Positions 9,019 through 19,618 are shown, counted from the stretch's first letter. The stretch is DNA of 64,000 nt from UBA6168 sp039819485 (GCA_039819485.1 JBCBRY010000037.1:6290-70289), one strand, 5' to 3'. A program made the numbers and translations. The notes: generated by a model not told the origin, from the sequence alone.

Positions 9019-9897
9019 ATGGCAAAAAAAAATAAGCATCAATTGTTCGTACGAGAAGCACTCAAGCTACTTACTGGGTACCCTTATGCACGTACATATA
9101 AAGAAATCAGGGAAGAACTGGAAGGGATCGGACGGAAGTTTTCGAAAGCAACCATCAGCAATGTCAGCCTTGAAAAAAGCAGTGTAAGCTTGCCTACCTG
9201 GAGAAGGTCAAAAGAGGCACTGGAAGAACTGCTTACCTTGAAATACGGGGCCATTTATAATGAAGAAAAAAAGAAATTCCACATTGAAGAATCTTTTGTA
9301 CCAGAAAAAAAGATGGGTCGTTCCAGCTCACCCTCTGAAGCGCATGCCCTCATACAGCCTCCCGGCACTTCAAGCTTCTACAAGAGCATCCGATTTACCC
9401 AGCAAGCCACCAAGAGCGTTGTCATTGTCTGGGCCAGTTTCAACGAATTTGCAGCACCGGCCTTTAGCCTGATTAAAGGCGAAATCAGAAAACACCTCTT
9501 GGGATGCCTGGAAAATGGAGTCAATGTCAGTATTTTTATCCCTCATTACAACGACAGTTTTTTAGGCAAATATTTGGAGCACCTGAACAAGAACTCGGCC
9601 ATTGAATATTCCCATAATGCCAGTGACTGGTTTAAGGGTATTGGCCATGAATCCAGAGAGATGAGATCCAGTGCACGATTTGAAGCATTCATGTTCAAAC
9701 ATATGCCGACCCACAATTGTATTACCATTGATGATTCCACGGAGTCAGGAAAGATGCTCGTCACTCCGATCGTTTACGGTATTTCAGAAGATCAATACCC
9801 GACTTTTGAGATACGCAAGGCCAGTCATCCTGTTATTTTTGAACAATACCTGGCCTCCTTTCGGAAAACACGCGCCAATGTGAAAAAGATATTTTAA
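9019..9897 (+). CDS. HTH regulator with PLD-like C-terminal domain
   Basis: 292 residues from ATG 9019. An upstream ATG at 8965 would place the palindrome inside the gene, so it is rejected. The N-terminal ~90 residues (LLTGYPYARTYKEIREELEGIGRKFSKATISNV, then EALEELLTLKYGAIYNEEKKKF) look like a winged helix. The C-terminal ~170 residues (KSVVIVWASFNEFAAPAF, GVNVSIFIPH, LVTPIVYGISEDQYPTFEIR, FEQYLASF) resemble phospholipase D-like folds used as sensor or regulatory modules, without an HKD catalytic motif. It precedes the NB-ARC cluster in the same direction and is probably its regulator. That link is inference. Confidence 0.6.
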   Translation: MAKKNKHQLFVREALKLLTGYPYARTYKEIREELEGIGRKFSKATISNVSLEKSSVSLPTWRRSKEALEELLTLKYGAIYNEEKKKFHIEESFVPEKKMGRSSSPSEAHALIQPPGTSSFYKSIRFTQQATKSVVIVWASFNEFAAPAFSLIKGEIRKHLLGCLENGVNVSIFIPHYNDSFLGKYLEHLNKNSAIEYSHNASDWFKGIGHESREMRSSARFEAFMFKHMPTHNCITIDDSTESGKMLVTPIVYGISEDQYPTFEIRKASHPVIFEQYLASFRKTRANVKKIF

Positions 9898-9994
9898 CCG
9901 CTATTACAGAAAACTGTAAAAGGCAAATTAGTAGGGCAGAAAGCGTGATAATTAGTTTTGATAATTTCCGAATAAGTATAAAACATTTTCAATC

Positions 9995-10921
9995 ATGTCC
10001 AAAAAAGAAAAAAAAAGAAAGAAAAAGGCAAAAAAATATACCGAACGAAAAATCATAACCAATAAATACTTAGAAAACATAAATGGCACTGCAAATTTCT
10101 TCACGGGAAAAGATGAAATTTCAATGATGAAGGACGACAGGATCAATATTCAAATTGAGTCTAACGAAGGGAAAGTCGCCCATAAGGTTTCCCGAAAAAT
10201 TCCTGACATCCTCACTACTTTACCATTATTAGACGAAGGCCTGACAAGAGGGCGGGAAAGAGAAGTGAACGCAATACACAACCTAACCTTATCCACCGGA
10301 AAAATCGTCTTGATCCAAGGCGAAAAAGGCACCGGCAAAACCACGTTTTTAAAAATGTACCTCCATTCGAAGCGGGCCAACTACCAGCACCTGGCATGGG
10401 TAGATGTCGAAGAGGGCGTTTCCGTCATTAAGTCCCTCGCCAACCATCCCCAGTTATCAGACAGCCTGATACTTGACACGGATCATCAGTTCAAAAATGA
10501 GATGGAGGAAACAAGGCACTTTCACAGGGTCACCAACATGCTGAGAAAACTCCCGGGCAACAACCTTTTGATCATTGACAATGCCGGTGAAGATGCTGAT
10601 CAAACCGATGTATATGATTACATCAAACTGGAGAATAACTGGACTGTGCTGGTGAGTTCGGAAGCCGACAACATGGAGACATTTGAAAGGTATGAGCTCA
10701 AACCGCTCCCAGAAAATGACCTTCTCCAGGTTTTCGAGCTCAATTACTACAAACCGATTGACGGCCAATTTCCTCTGGTAAAAGAAATCATTTCGCTGTT
10801 GCATAAAAATACCGGAGATGTCGTTTTTGTTGCCAACAGGGCATCAAAACTGAGACTTGACCTGAAAGAAATAATAGAAAGGATAAAATCAAGCGGACTC
10901 GAAAGTTTTAAAGTGCAATAG
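9995..10921 (+). CDS. stand-alone NB-ARC ATPase without sensor domain
   Basis: 308 residues. It has a Lys-rich N-terminus (SKKEKKRKKKAKK), then the short segment INIQIESNEGK that is shared with the next three proteins, then an NB-ARC core. The core has Walker A GEKGTGKTT near 109-117, Walker B NLLIIDNAG, and the sensor-like strand WTVLVSSEAD. The protein stops where the winged helix and TPRs begin in its neighbours. Because a coding region with a clean stop remains, it may be a functional regulator or decoy rather than a fragment. An internal Met (MMKDDRIN) is another possible start. 97 bp follow the HTH regulator. Confidence 0.7.
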   Translation: MSKKEKKRKKKAKKYTERKIITNKYLENINGTANFFTGKDEISMMKDDRINIQIESNEGKVAHKVSRKIPDILTTLPLLDEGLTRGREREVNAIHNLTLSTGKIVLIQGEKGTGKTTFLKMYLHSKRANYQHLAWVDVEEGVSVIKSLANHPQLSDSLILDTDHQFKNEMEETRHFHRVTNMLRKLPGNNLLIIDNAGEDADQTDVYDYIKLENNWTVLVSSEADNMETFERYELKPLPENDLLQVFELNYYKPIDGQFPLVKEIISLLHKNTGDVVFVANRASKLRLDLKEIIERIKSSGLESFKVQ

Positions 10922-11254
10922 CTTTATTCTTAGGAGTGAACCTATTTTTCACCCAATATTGAACAGAAAAAACCAATATCCAAAATCTTCTCGATGTTGC
11001 TCATTCTTATAAGTCAGAAAACAGTTGGTGAGCCTTTTCGCAATTTTCATAAACATATGAACAGTATAAAATAAGCGACGGTTTCCCTAAGAGGGCTGTC
11101 AGAGTTAACCCCTCTATTTAAATCTAAGAGAATCGAATTTATAAGAACAGGTTAAAACAAGTACATGACAAGGCCCAACTAATAATATTATTGAGTCATA
11201 TAGACCGTACCTTGAATTTAATTTATTCTGAACATAGCATTAATAAAATACCAG
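10922..11254. other. 333-bp gap between the lone NB-ARC gene and the NB-ARC/TPR operon
   Basis: AT-rich, no open frame of note, no clear hairpin. It presumably holds the promoter of the three-gene operon. The stretch CTTGAATTTAATTTATTCTG about 45 bases before the ATG contains TTG and AT-rich elements but no exact TAnnTTTG box. Confidence 0.35.
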
Positions 11255-13591
11255 ATGGAAAATGAAATAAATATCGTTCAACAAGACAGCTCGAATTATC
11301 ATATTGAATCCATCAATAAAAAAGGCCAACTTAACATTATCACCAAAAAGCAGATTGTAAAATCTCTTTCATACCTTCCTCACATTGACCTGGACAAAGT
11401 CATTGGGCGAGATCATGACGTACAGTCAGTAATCAGTATGCTGGACGAATCAGGAAAGGTTATTCTTGTAAATGGCATCGGAGGCATTGGCAAAACGACG
11501 CTGGCAAAGGCCATCATAGCAAGAGAAAAAGAGCAATTTAAACATATTGCCTGGGTCAATGTTATCTCTACTGTCAAAGAGGCCTTCGTGTCCAATGTAC
11601 AATTGGTGGAAAACCTTTATCTAGACTTTGAGCACATTCCCAAAGATGAATCCTTTACAGACAGGGCGTTCGACCTCGTGATAAACCGCCTACGTCAGTT
11701 GAGCGGGAACAACCTGTTGATTATTGACAATGCGCAACAGGACATAGGCAATCAAAAAATAATTACATCCCTCAAACTGGAAAGGAATTGGAAAGTCCTC
11801 GTCACTTCAAGGCAGCACCTGCCAGGGTTCAAGATCTACCCGCTTGGGTTCCTATCAAAAACTGAAGCAGTCAATCTTTTTTACCTGCATTACAAACTAG
11901 AAAAAAACGATGCAACCCTGGCCATCCTGGAAGCAGTAGGCTACCACACACTTACCATCGAACTTATAGCCAAAACGGCCCAGTCTAAACAATTAACCCT
12001 CGCCGAGTCCATAGCCCTTTTACAGGAAAAAGGGCTGGACGTCGCCAAAGATGCAAACATCAAGTTTGAGCACAACTCCCGTAAGAAAACACAGGATGTT
12101 TTTAAATATATTCTTGCCATGTTTGAAATAGCAGGTCTCTCAGAAAATGAGCAATGGGTCATCATGCAGTTTGCCGTATTGCCATCCACCTATATCCATT
12201 TTATAAACAATAATGATAAAAATATCAGCAACTTCCTGCAATGCGATGCAAGAAAAGAAAAAGACGAACTCGCCAATGCGATAAATAATATTGTTCAAAA
12301 CGGCTGGCTAAACTGGGATGAAAACAAGGATACATTTTGGATGCACAATATTTTGCAGGAGGTGGTCAGAGAGATTAAAAAACCAAATGCTGAAGACTGT
12401 TTTCTGTTGATCAATTCCCTGAAATGGTTGCTATATGAAAAATTAGAGCTCAACCCTATCCATGCAAGTGCCCTACTACCTTATTCTGAAAAAGTCCTTG
12501 AAAACATTGCCCTCAGCAATGAGGAAATAGCAAGCCTGGCCAATAACACAGGAGAAGCCCTCAGGCACCTGGGAAAGCTGGAAAAGGCAGCTGATTACAT
12601 GTTAAAATCCATTGATGTAAAAGAAAACAAGCTTGGTGAAATTGATGAATCATTGGCCAGCTCCTACAATAATCTGTCGCTAATCCTTAATGACCTTGGA
12701 AAATTTGATGAATCTATTTCCTACTCCGAGCGTGCACTGAAAATAAGAAAGAAACATGCGAGAGAGAGCCAACTTGCATTGGCCCAAAACTATAACAACC
12801 TGGCCATACCCTATGAAAATTCTGGGGACATCAAAACCTCTTTGAAACTCTCCTTAAAGGCATTGAAAATCAGAAAAAAACAGCTTGACAAAGATGATCT
12901 TGAACTTGCGAACTCTTACTTAAACCTAGGGGTAACTTATGATATATTAGGCGAATATGAAAAAGCACTGGGTTACAAAACCAAAGCTGTACAAATTTTT
13001 GAAGACAAACTAGATTATTTCCATCCAGACCTTGCCCAAGCTTATAACAATCTGGCTATTACTTACATGCACCTTTTACAATATGAAAAAGCTATTGAAA
13101 CAAACCACAAGGCAATAGAAATAAGAGAAAAAATATTACCACCCGACCACTCGGACCTGGCGCTTTCTTATGATAATATAGCAACAACTTTTGGGGCAAT
13201 CAAAAATTATAAAGATGCATTTTTGTATGGACACAAAGCATTGGAAATACGTAAAAAGATATTACCTGAAAACCACCCAGACCTTGCTACCTCTCATTGT
13301 AACTTAGGCATCTATTACCGAAATACGGGTAACTATGACAAAGCTCTTGAACACCTGTTAATGGGTATTGAAATTGAAGAATCTAGTTTATCAAAAAACC
13401 ATTTAAACCTCGCCAATTCCTACCTGAACCTCGCGATCCTTTATTTCAAAACAAATGACCCTGCGGCACTTTTATACCATAATAAAGCGTACAAGATATA
13501 TGCAAATAATTTCAATAAGCCCCCCAATAATACTCATATGAAAAACCTCTTGGAATGGAAAATTATTTTTGAGAAAAAATTCGATCAATGA
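11255..13591 (+). CDS. NB-ARC / TPR NLR-like protein 1
   Basis: 778 residues. Residues 14-30 hold the segment SNYHIESINKKGQLNIIT, shared with the next two genes. The NB-ARC domain follows: Walker A GIGGIGKTT at 74-82, Walker B LLIIDNA at 154-160, the VLVTSRQ sensor at 181-187, and a GFKIYPLGFLSK segment like the GLPL region. A winged-helix part with WMHN near 365 comes next. From about residue 425 there are kinesin-light-chain-type TPRs with repeated Y.NLA and KALEIRKK motifs. STAND ATPases of this kind switch by ATP-driven oligomerisation after ligand binding to the C-terminal repeats. No known effector domain is present. First gene of a coupled trio. Confidence 0.85.
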   Translation: MENEINIVQQDSSNYHIESINKKGQLNIITKKQIVKSLSYLPHIDLDKVIGRDHDVQSVISMLDESGKVILVNGIGGIGKTTLAKAIIAREKEQFKHIAWVNVISTVKEAFVSNVQLVENLYLDFEHIPKDESFTDRAFDLVINRLRQLSGNNLLIIDNAQQDIGNQKIITSLKLERNWKVLVTSRQHLPGFKIYPLGFLSKTEAVNLFYLHYKLEKNDATLAILEAVGYHTLTIELIAKTAQSKQLTLAESIALLQEKGLDVAKDANIKFEHNSRKKTQDVFKYILAMFEIAGLSENEQWVIMQFAVLPSTYIHFINNNDKNISNFLQCDARKEKDELANAINNIVQNGWLNWDENKDTFWMHNILQEVVREIKKPNAEDCFLLINSLKWLLYEKLELNPIHASALLPYSEKVLENIALSNEEIASLANNTGEALRHLGKLEKAADYMLKSIDVKENKLGEIDESLASSYNNLSLILNDLGKFDESISYSERALKIRKKHARESQLALAQNYNNLAIPYENSGDIKTSLKLSLKALKIRKKQLDKDDLELANSYLNLGVTYDILGEYEKALGYKTKAVQIFEDKLDYFHPDLAQAYNNLAITYMHLLQYEKAIETNHKAIEIREKILPPDHSDLALSYDNIATTFGAIKNYKDAFLYGHKALEIRKKILPENHPDLATSHCNLGIYYRNTGNYDKALEHLLMGIEIEESSLSKNHLNLANSYLNLAILYFKTNDPAALLYHNKAYKIYANNFNKPPNNTHMKNLLEWKIIFEKKFDQ

Positions 13592-15660
13592 AGCAGGTAG
13601 AAAATTCTATTGTTCGGAAAGGCCCCAGTAATTATTACATCGAATCCATAAAGGAAAAAGGCCAGGTCAACATTATCACCGAACAGAAAATACCCAAACG
13701 CCTGACTTATTCGCCCAACGCAGACCTAACAAAAATAATCGGCCGGTCAAAAGATATCAAATCAGTCATTTGTATGTTGGACGAGTCAACAAAGGTCGTT
13801 TTGGTAAATGGGATCGGTGGCATTGGCAAAACAACCCTTGCCAAAGCAATATTGGATTTACAGAAAGACCGCTACCAGCACACTGCCTGGATCGACATTG
13901 CCACTAACGTACAAGAGGCTTTTGTCTCGAATACCCAGCTGGCCGACAACCTCCATTTAGATTTCGCCGACCTGCCCAAAAACGAATCCTTTATCGATCT
14001 AGCATTCGAGCTGGTAATAAATAGGTTGCGACAACTTGGAGGGAACAATTTGTTAATACTTGATAATGCCCAAAATGACATAGGCCAGGAAAAAATCATC
14101 AACTTGATCCGCCTTGAAGAAAATTGGAACATCCTAGTCACTTCAAGGCAAAACCTGGAAGGCTTCCAGGTGTACCCCCTTGGGCTTCTCTCCAAACAAG
14201 ATGCTGTCCGTTTGTTCTACCTGCACTACAAACTGGAAAAAAGCGATGCAACACTGACCATCCTCGAAGCGGTCGGGTTGCATACCCTGGCCATAGGGCT
14301 CATCGCCAAAACCGCCCAGTCCAAAAAATGGCCCCTTCACGAAATCGTATTGTTACTACAGGACAAAGGACTGGACGTTTCAAAGGATGCCAACATAAAA
14401 TTTGGACACAGTTCCAGAAAAAAAACTAAAGATATTTTCCAGTATGTCCTGGCCATTTTTGAAATGGCCGGTCTTTCAGAACGTGAACGGTGGATCATGA
14501 AACAGTTTGCAGTATTGCCCTCCATACAAATCGCCTATGAAAAAAACAGCAGCGATAGTATTTTAAAATTATTGCAGATACAAAATGAAAAAGACAAGGA
14601 TAAATTAACAATAGGAATCAATAAAGTCGTTGAAAAAGGCTGGCTGCAATGGGATGAAGCAAATGATACGTTTAACATGCATAATGTCATCCAGGAAATT
14701 GCACGGTCAAAGCTGGCCCCTAATGTGAACGACTGCCGCGACTTAATTCAGGAAATGTTTTCAAGAATGAGTTACCAACATGTGGACTTTGTCTCCAACA
14801 ACAATCTGATCGTCCAATACCTGACCAAGTATATTGCAGGTGATTCGGCTGACTTTGCAGAATTGCTGGACGAATTTGCCAGTGTTACCCAGCGGTTCTC
14901 CGATTTTGCTGAAAGCATAAGCCTACAAGGCAGGGCATTGGAAATGAAGAAAAAAGTCTTGCCGGCCAACGACCCGAAAATATCCGACTCTTACAACAGC
15001 CTGGCCCTGGCCCACCTCAACCTGGGCGAGCTTGAGAAGGCTCTGGCATTCCAATTAAAGGACCTGGAAATCACTTTGGTCAATTCGAAAGAGGAAAACT
15101 ATGAGCTGGCCATTACCTACAACAACCTATCTTTAATCTATCGGAAATTCATGGATTTTGAAAAGGCCATTTTTTACCAAACAAAAGCAAACAAAATAGC
15201 CGAAAAGATCAATGATGCCGACCGGGACAATCTCGTATTCAATAATGCGGGCAACCTCGATTACATCCAGAAAAATTTTAAAGCCGCGCTTGTTTTATTT
15301 AAGAAGTCTTTGGAAATCCGGATCAAAAATGGTGCAGATGCCTTGTGGGTAAGTGAAGCTCACCGTAATTTAAGCATGGCCTACATTGAAGTAAGTGACT
15401 TTGAAAAAGCGAAAACCCACCTGGATGAAGCATTCCAAATAGAAAAAGAATTGGTTCCCGAAAAAGCGTCCTTTGCCTACATCTATCTTAGCTATGGGCT
15501 ACTGTATTATGAACAACGAGACCTGGATAAAGCCTTATTAAATTACCAAAAAAGCAGGGAAATCTTTCAGCTCAATTTTTCATCCGAACACCCTGATGTG
15601 GTAGAAGTAGAAAATTGGATAAACAAGATTATGACCGAATTACAGGACGAAAAAATATGA
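13588..15660 (+). CDS. NB-ARC / TPR NLR-like protein 2
   Basis: 690 residues, starting in an ATGA overlap with protein 1 (4 bases), so translation is coupled. It has the same N-terminal peptide (SNYYIESIKEKGQVNIIT), Walker A GIGGIGKTT at 75-83, Walker B LLILDNA, sensor ILVTSRQ and WDEANDTFNMHN winged-helix region. The NB-ARC part is close to identical in layout to protein 1, including the Walker A and LFYLHYKLEK stretches. The TPR tail is shorter and clearly diverged, with QTKANKI and LEIRIKNG repeats. The pattern of a conserved motor with a variable sensor is typical of NLR gene families. Confidence 0.85.
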   Translation: MKQVENSIVRKGPSNYYIESIKEKGQVNIITEQKIPKRLTYSPNADLTKIIGRSKDIKSVICMLDESTKVVLVNGIGGIGKTTLAKAILDLQKDRYQHTAWIDIATNVQEAFVSNTQLADNLHLDFADLPKNESFIDLAFELVINRLRQLGGNNLLILDNAQNDIGQEKIINLIRLEENWNILVTSRQNLEGFQVYPLGLLSKQDAVRLFYLHYKLEKSDATLTILEAVGLHTLAIGLIAKTAQSKKWPLHEIVLLLQDKGLDVSKDANIKFGHSSRKKTKDIFQYVLAIFEMAGLSERERWIMKQFAVLPSIQIAYEKNSSDSILKLLQIQNEKDKDKLTIGINKVVEKGWLQWDEANDTFNMHNVIQEIARSKLAPNVNDCRDLIQEMFSRMSYQHVDFVSNNNLIVQYLTKYIAGDSADFAELLDEFASVTQRFSDFAESISLQGRALEMKKKVLPANDPKISDSYNSLALAHLNLGELEKALAFQLKDLEITLVNSKEENYELAITYNNLSLIYRKFMDFEKAIFYQTKANKIAEKINDADRDNLVFNNAGNLDYIQKNFKAALVLFKKSLEIRIKNGADALWVSEAHRNLSMAYIEVSDFEKAKTHLDEAFQIEKELVPEKASFAYIYLSYGLLYYEQRDLDKALLNYQKSREIFQLNFSSEHPDVVEVENWINKIMTELQDEKI

Positions 15661-18593
15661 AAAGCGATATTGACCTATATATCGAGCACATTGAAAAGGA
15701 AGGTAAAATCAATTTTATTACCCGACATGTTATTCCGCAACACCTTACCATTCTGCCCGCTATTGACCCCGGCCAGGTTGTTGGACGCGAGCATGACTTA
15801 CAAAAAGTCCTGAACATGCTGGAGAAAACAAATAAATTAACCTTGGTCAACGGGCTGGGCGGCATCGGGAAAACCACGCTGGCAAAAGCACTATTACAAA
15901 CCCATAAATACAAGTTCCAATACATTGCCTGGATAAATGTCGTTTCCGACATAAAGGAATCATTCGCTTATAATGTATATCTAACCAACAGCCTGGGCCT
16001 CAACCTTGAAGAAATACCAACTGTAAAAAACTTTACGGACATCGTATTTCAGATTGTCATAAATCGGTTAAGAAACATTAAAGGCAACAACTTGATCATC
16101 ATTGACAATGCACAAAAAGACCTTGCAGATCAAAAAATTAAAGACTTGATTCAGTTGGGGAACAACTGGAAAGTGTTATTGACCTCGCGCCAACAAATCG
16201 AAGGCTTCGAAATCTATCACCTGGGGTTCCTTCCCCAAGAAGATGCCAAGGCACTGTTTTATTTGCATTACCACCTTGAAAAGGATGACCACATGGTAGA
16301 GCAAATGATAAAAAGTATGGATTACCATACACTTGCCATTGAAGTAACTGCAAAAACTGCACAGGCAAAAGAACTCAGCCTCCTTCAGCTCTTCAATGCC
16401 CTGGTAAAAAAAGGATTGCAATTCTCGGAAGACACGTCCATAAAACTTGACCATAACAAACGAGAGAAAATACACAGCATCCTCGGTTACTTTTACAGTG
16501 TCTTTGAATTGACGAACCTCTCCCAGGACGAAATATGGCTATTGGCCCAGTTTTCAGTGTTGCCCGCCTCGCCCATTCCTTATCAAGATAACCAACTGGA
16601 GAATATACAGGAATTCCTGAAACTGAGCGCAAGACCTGAACGAGACCAACTTACCAATGTACTCAACAACCTCGTGGCACAAGGGTGGCTGCAACATGAT
16701 GAGGAAGCTGACAGCTTTAAAATGCACCAACTCATACAGGAAGTTTTACGCAATAGATTAAAGCCTGATTATGAATATTGTCAGTCCCTGGTCGATTCCA
16801 TCATCGACAACACGGCCATTCCTTCACCTGGGGGCAACCCAGTACCCAAGCTGAGATTTCTTGAATACGGCAAAAGCCTATTGCGAAACATCCCAGATCA
16901 ACGCCCCCCGCTTGCCATATTGAACAGCCGCATTGGTGTCTTGATGTGGCATGCCGGACAGTTCAAACACGCCGTTTCCTACTTTGACCAGGCAATAAAA
17001 ATGGGAGAACTACTGAAAATGGACTCTGTCGACATTTACTCTAACAATCTGGCCCTGGTGTATGAAGAACTTGGTGATTACAACCAAGCTATCGAATTGA
17101 TAAAACATTCAATAAGCAAGGCACAGCAAAAACAAGTAGGCAAAAATATCGAAATCGCTGTCCGCATGTCTAACCTCGCCAATATCTATAAACAAAAGGG
17201 TGAGTACCAGCAAGCGGTCAACCTATTTTATGAGGCTTTGACAATAGATATTGAACTACTGGGAGAAAATCACCTTCATACTGCTCATGTACAGTCCAAC
17301 CTAGGACTGATTTATTGGGAATTAGGGAATTTGGTTGAAGCGCAGTCATTTCTCGAAAAAGCGCTGGCTACCATGGAACTTCAACTCGAAACAAAACACC
17401 CCAGCCTATCCATTGTCAACAACAATCTCGCCCTAGTGTACCAAGACTTGGGGATGCTCTTAAAAGCAAAAGAAAAAATGGAAAAGGCCCTTGCCAGTGA
17501 CATCCAAAATTTTGGGAAAGAACATCCCGAAACCATCAATAAAAGATCAAATTTAGCAGGCATAATAAGGGACCTGGGTAATCATGACCAAGCCAAACGT
17601 ATTTACCAAGAAAACCTTACATCTTTAATCAAAATATTCGGGTACGCACATCTCAAAGTAGCCAACACCCTTTCCAACCTCGGCCTGTTAATTGAAATGA
17701 AAGGTGATTTACCCAATGCCCTGAAACGCCTTGAAGAGGCAATAGAATTGTCCAAAAAATTGTTAGGAGAAAACCATTCTAGCGTATTGACCCACATGGG
17801 CAACCTAGCTTTTGTTTATAAAAAAAATGGCAAATATACCAAGGCCAAAAAGCTGACCGAAAAAGTGATTGAAAAATCTGTCGAGCAATTTGGCGAAAAT
17901 TATATCCCCTTGGGAAAGCTTTATTCCAACCTGGCTATGATCCATCGCGAATTGGGAGATTACATCACTGCCATTCAAATGATGAACAAAAGTATCAAAA
18001 TCCTAACATTGCACTTTACCGGTTCCCATCCGGAAATACTAATCAAATTATCTAACCTGGCTCTCCTGTATACGGACATTGGGAAATTTGAAGAGGCCAA
18101 ACAATTATATGGACACATCATACCCATCGAAAAACAACAGTTAGGAGAAGAGCACCCAACCATCGCAAAACGATTCATCAATACAGCGCTGGTAGAAATG
18201 AAGTTGAACAACTATAAAGAGTCGATATCCCTCTTAGAGGCCGGGTTGTCCATTCTCCATAAACATTACGATGATTTACATCCCTTGAAATTGACCGCAT
18301 TGTCAAACTTAGGGACAATTTTTATGGAGATCAAGAAATACTCTACCGCTAAGAAAATGTTTGAAAAGGTATTGACTGGAATGTTGACAATTTACGATGC
18401 TGATCATCCAAAAATCGGAATGCTCCAAATGAATTTGGGTCGTGTCTATTTTCACTTGGGGAAAACTAGCAAATCAAAAAAAATACTAACTGAAGCTTTG
18501 AAAAACTTGACTGAATGTTTTGGAGATAATCATCACATTGTAGAATCGATAAGAGAAGATCTTGAATTTATTACGTTGAGAAGAAAAAGATGA
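15657..18593 (+). CDS. NB-ARC / TPR NLR-like protein 3 (long sensor)
   Basis: The frame opens at 15615, but ATG 15657 forms an ATGA overlap with protein 2 and aligns with the N-termini of its paralogues. That gives 978 residues. The shared peptide is IDLYIEHIEKEGKINFIT, with Walker A GLGGIGKTT at 66-74, Walker B LIIIDNA and sensor VLLTSRQQ. The TPR region (~residue 430 to the end) has more than twelve kinesin-light-chain-like repeats with SNLALVY and GENH..V.. motifs, and is the longest of the three. No effector module is present at either end. Last gene of the operon; a 266-bp non-coding gap follows. Confidence 0.85.
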   Translation: MKSDIDLYIEHIEKEGKINFITRHVIPQHLTILPAIDPGQVVGREHDLQKVLNMLEKTNKLTLVNGLGGIGKTTLAKALLQTHKYKFQYIAWINVVSDIKESFAYNVYLTNSLGLNLEEIPTVKNFTDIVFQIVINRLRNIKGNNLIIIDNAQKDLADQKIKDLIQLGNNWKVLLTSRQQIEGFEIYHLGFLPQEDAKALFYLHYHLEKDDHMVEQMIKSMDYHTLAIEVTAKTAQAKELSLLQLFNALVKKGLQFSEDTSIKLDHNKREKIHSILGYFYSVFELTNLSQDEIWLLAQFSVLPASPIPYQDNQLENIQEFLKLSARPERDQLTNVLNNLVAQGWLQHDEEADSFKMHQLIQEVLRNRLKPDYEYCQSLVDSIIDNTAIPSPGGNPVPKLRFLEYGKSLLRNIPDQRPPLAILNSRIGVLMWHAGQFKHAVSYFDQAIKMGELLKMDSVDIYSNNLALVYEELGDYNQAIELIKHSISKAQQKQVGKNIEIAVRMSNLANIYKQKGEYQQAVNLFYEALTIDIELLGENHLHTAHVQSNLGLIYWELGNLVEAQSFLEKALATMELQLETKHPSLSIVNNNLALVYQDLGMLLKAKEKMEKALASDIQNFGKEHPETINKRSNLAGIIRDLGNHDQAKRIYQENLTSLIKIFGYAHLKVANTLSNLGLLIEMKGDLPNALKRLEEAIELSKKLLGENHSSVLTHMGNLAFVYKKNGKYTKAKKLTEKVIEKSVEQFGENYIPLGKLYSNLAMIHRELGDYITAIQMMNKSIKILTLHFTGSHPEILIKLSNLALLYTDIGKFEEAKQLYGHIIPIEKQQLGEEHPTIAKRFINTALVEMKLNNYKESISLLEAGLSILHKHYDDLHPLKLTALSNLGTIFMEIKKYSTAKKMFEKVLTGMLTIYDADHPKIGMLQMNLGRVYFHLGKTSKSKKILTEALKNLTECFGDNHHIVESIREDLEFITLRRKR

Positions 18594-18859
18594 TTAGTCT
18601 TTATTTTATCCTATAATTAGTGCTATAAGCTAATTATATTATTTGACATATGCTTGATGCTTAGAAATGATATGTTTTATACGAGCAAAATTTAACTTCA
18701 CTTAACCTGAGCCACCTTACCTTGAGAGTGGAAAACTAAATTTGTCAGTTTTGGAAAGCAAGTAGCAGAGGGATGCAGCACGAAACTATGAGGAGTCATG
18801 TTAAATTTTACCATATTTTCACATTGGTTGAAATTAAGCAGAGGCTTTTCCCATCTTTA

Positions 18860-19618
18860 TTATTCAGCTCTCCCATACCCCACAAACAACTCCGTATACC
18901 CATAAATCACATAAGCAATAGTCCCTGAAACCAAAATACTGGAGATCGCATTATTAGTATAAGCCCCGGCAGAACCATCGAACCCAATCCAAAACTGGAA
19001 ATAAAGAATATTGGCTAAAAAGGTAAGTACAGCGAATGTCTTGGCAATATTTATTCTGCCTTCCATTGTCACCACCAAAATAAACAGGTCAACCATGAAG
19101 GCATAGGCATAAGCTGCGTACATATTGCCCTTACCGTCCGGAGCGATGCGTTCGTACCAATGGGCAGAGTGTTGCATCTGTACCACAATGGCTACCATTA
19201 GTGCAACGAACTTGAATTGGGTACTTTCCAAGGCTTGTACGCCCATTTGGACGGTGTCACTAATAGTACGCTTAATGAACGAGGAAAATTGATTATCAGC
19301 CTGTCTTACAGGTGGTCTACTTATGTTGCCCGATGTTTTACGGCCTTTCTTTTGGGGCTTAATTTCATTCTCTGACGGTACAGAAATACTTCCGTTTTTT
19401 AATACTTTCAGTAATAGTGTTGCACGTTCCTTTGTACCTCCGGACACTTTATTATTTTGTACATAGGTCTGTACTAATGCTATGGCATCCGGTACTGAAA
19501 GAATACCATTGGGTACAGACAAACTTAATTTATGCGCCTTTTCTTGTACCCGTTTCGGGCGTACCTGAAGGTGTCGGGCAATGTATTGAATGGATACTGT
19601 AGCCTCTGCTTTATTCAT
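18860..19618 (-). CDS. membrane protein with N-terminal DNA-binding-like region
   Basis: 252 residues. The first ~75 residues (IQYIARHLQVRPKRVQEKAHKL, LSVPDAIALVQTYV) look like a helix-turn-helix. A basic linker follows (KPQKKGRKTSGN). The C-terminal half has four hydrophobic spans (FKFVALMVAIVVQM, YAYAFMVDLFILVV, AKTFAVLTFLANILYF, SILVSGTIAYVIYGY). I do not recognise the family. Its neighbours are small island genes, so it may serve transfer, maintenance or superinfection control of the mobile element. Last of a minus-strand run 21541-18860. Confidence 0.55.
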   Translation of the reverse strand: MNKAEATVSIQYIARHLQVRPKRVQEKAHKLSLSVPNGILSVPDAIALVQTYVQNNKVSGGTKERATLLLKVLKNGSISVPSENEIKPQKKGRKTSGNISRPPVRQADNQFSSFIKRTISDTVQMGVQALESTQFKFVALMVAIVVQMQHSAHWYERIAPDGKGNMYAAYAYAFMVDLFILVVTMEGRINIAKTFAVLTFLANILYFQFWIGFDGSAGAYTNNAISSILVSGTIAYVIYGYTELFVGYGRAE

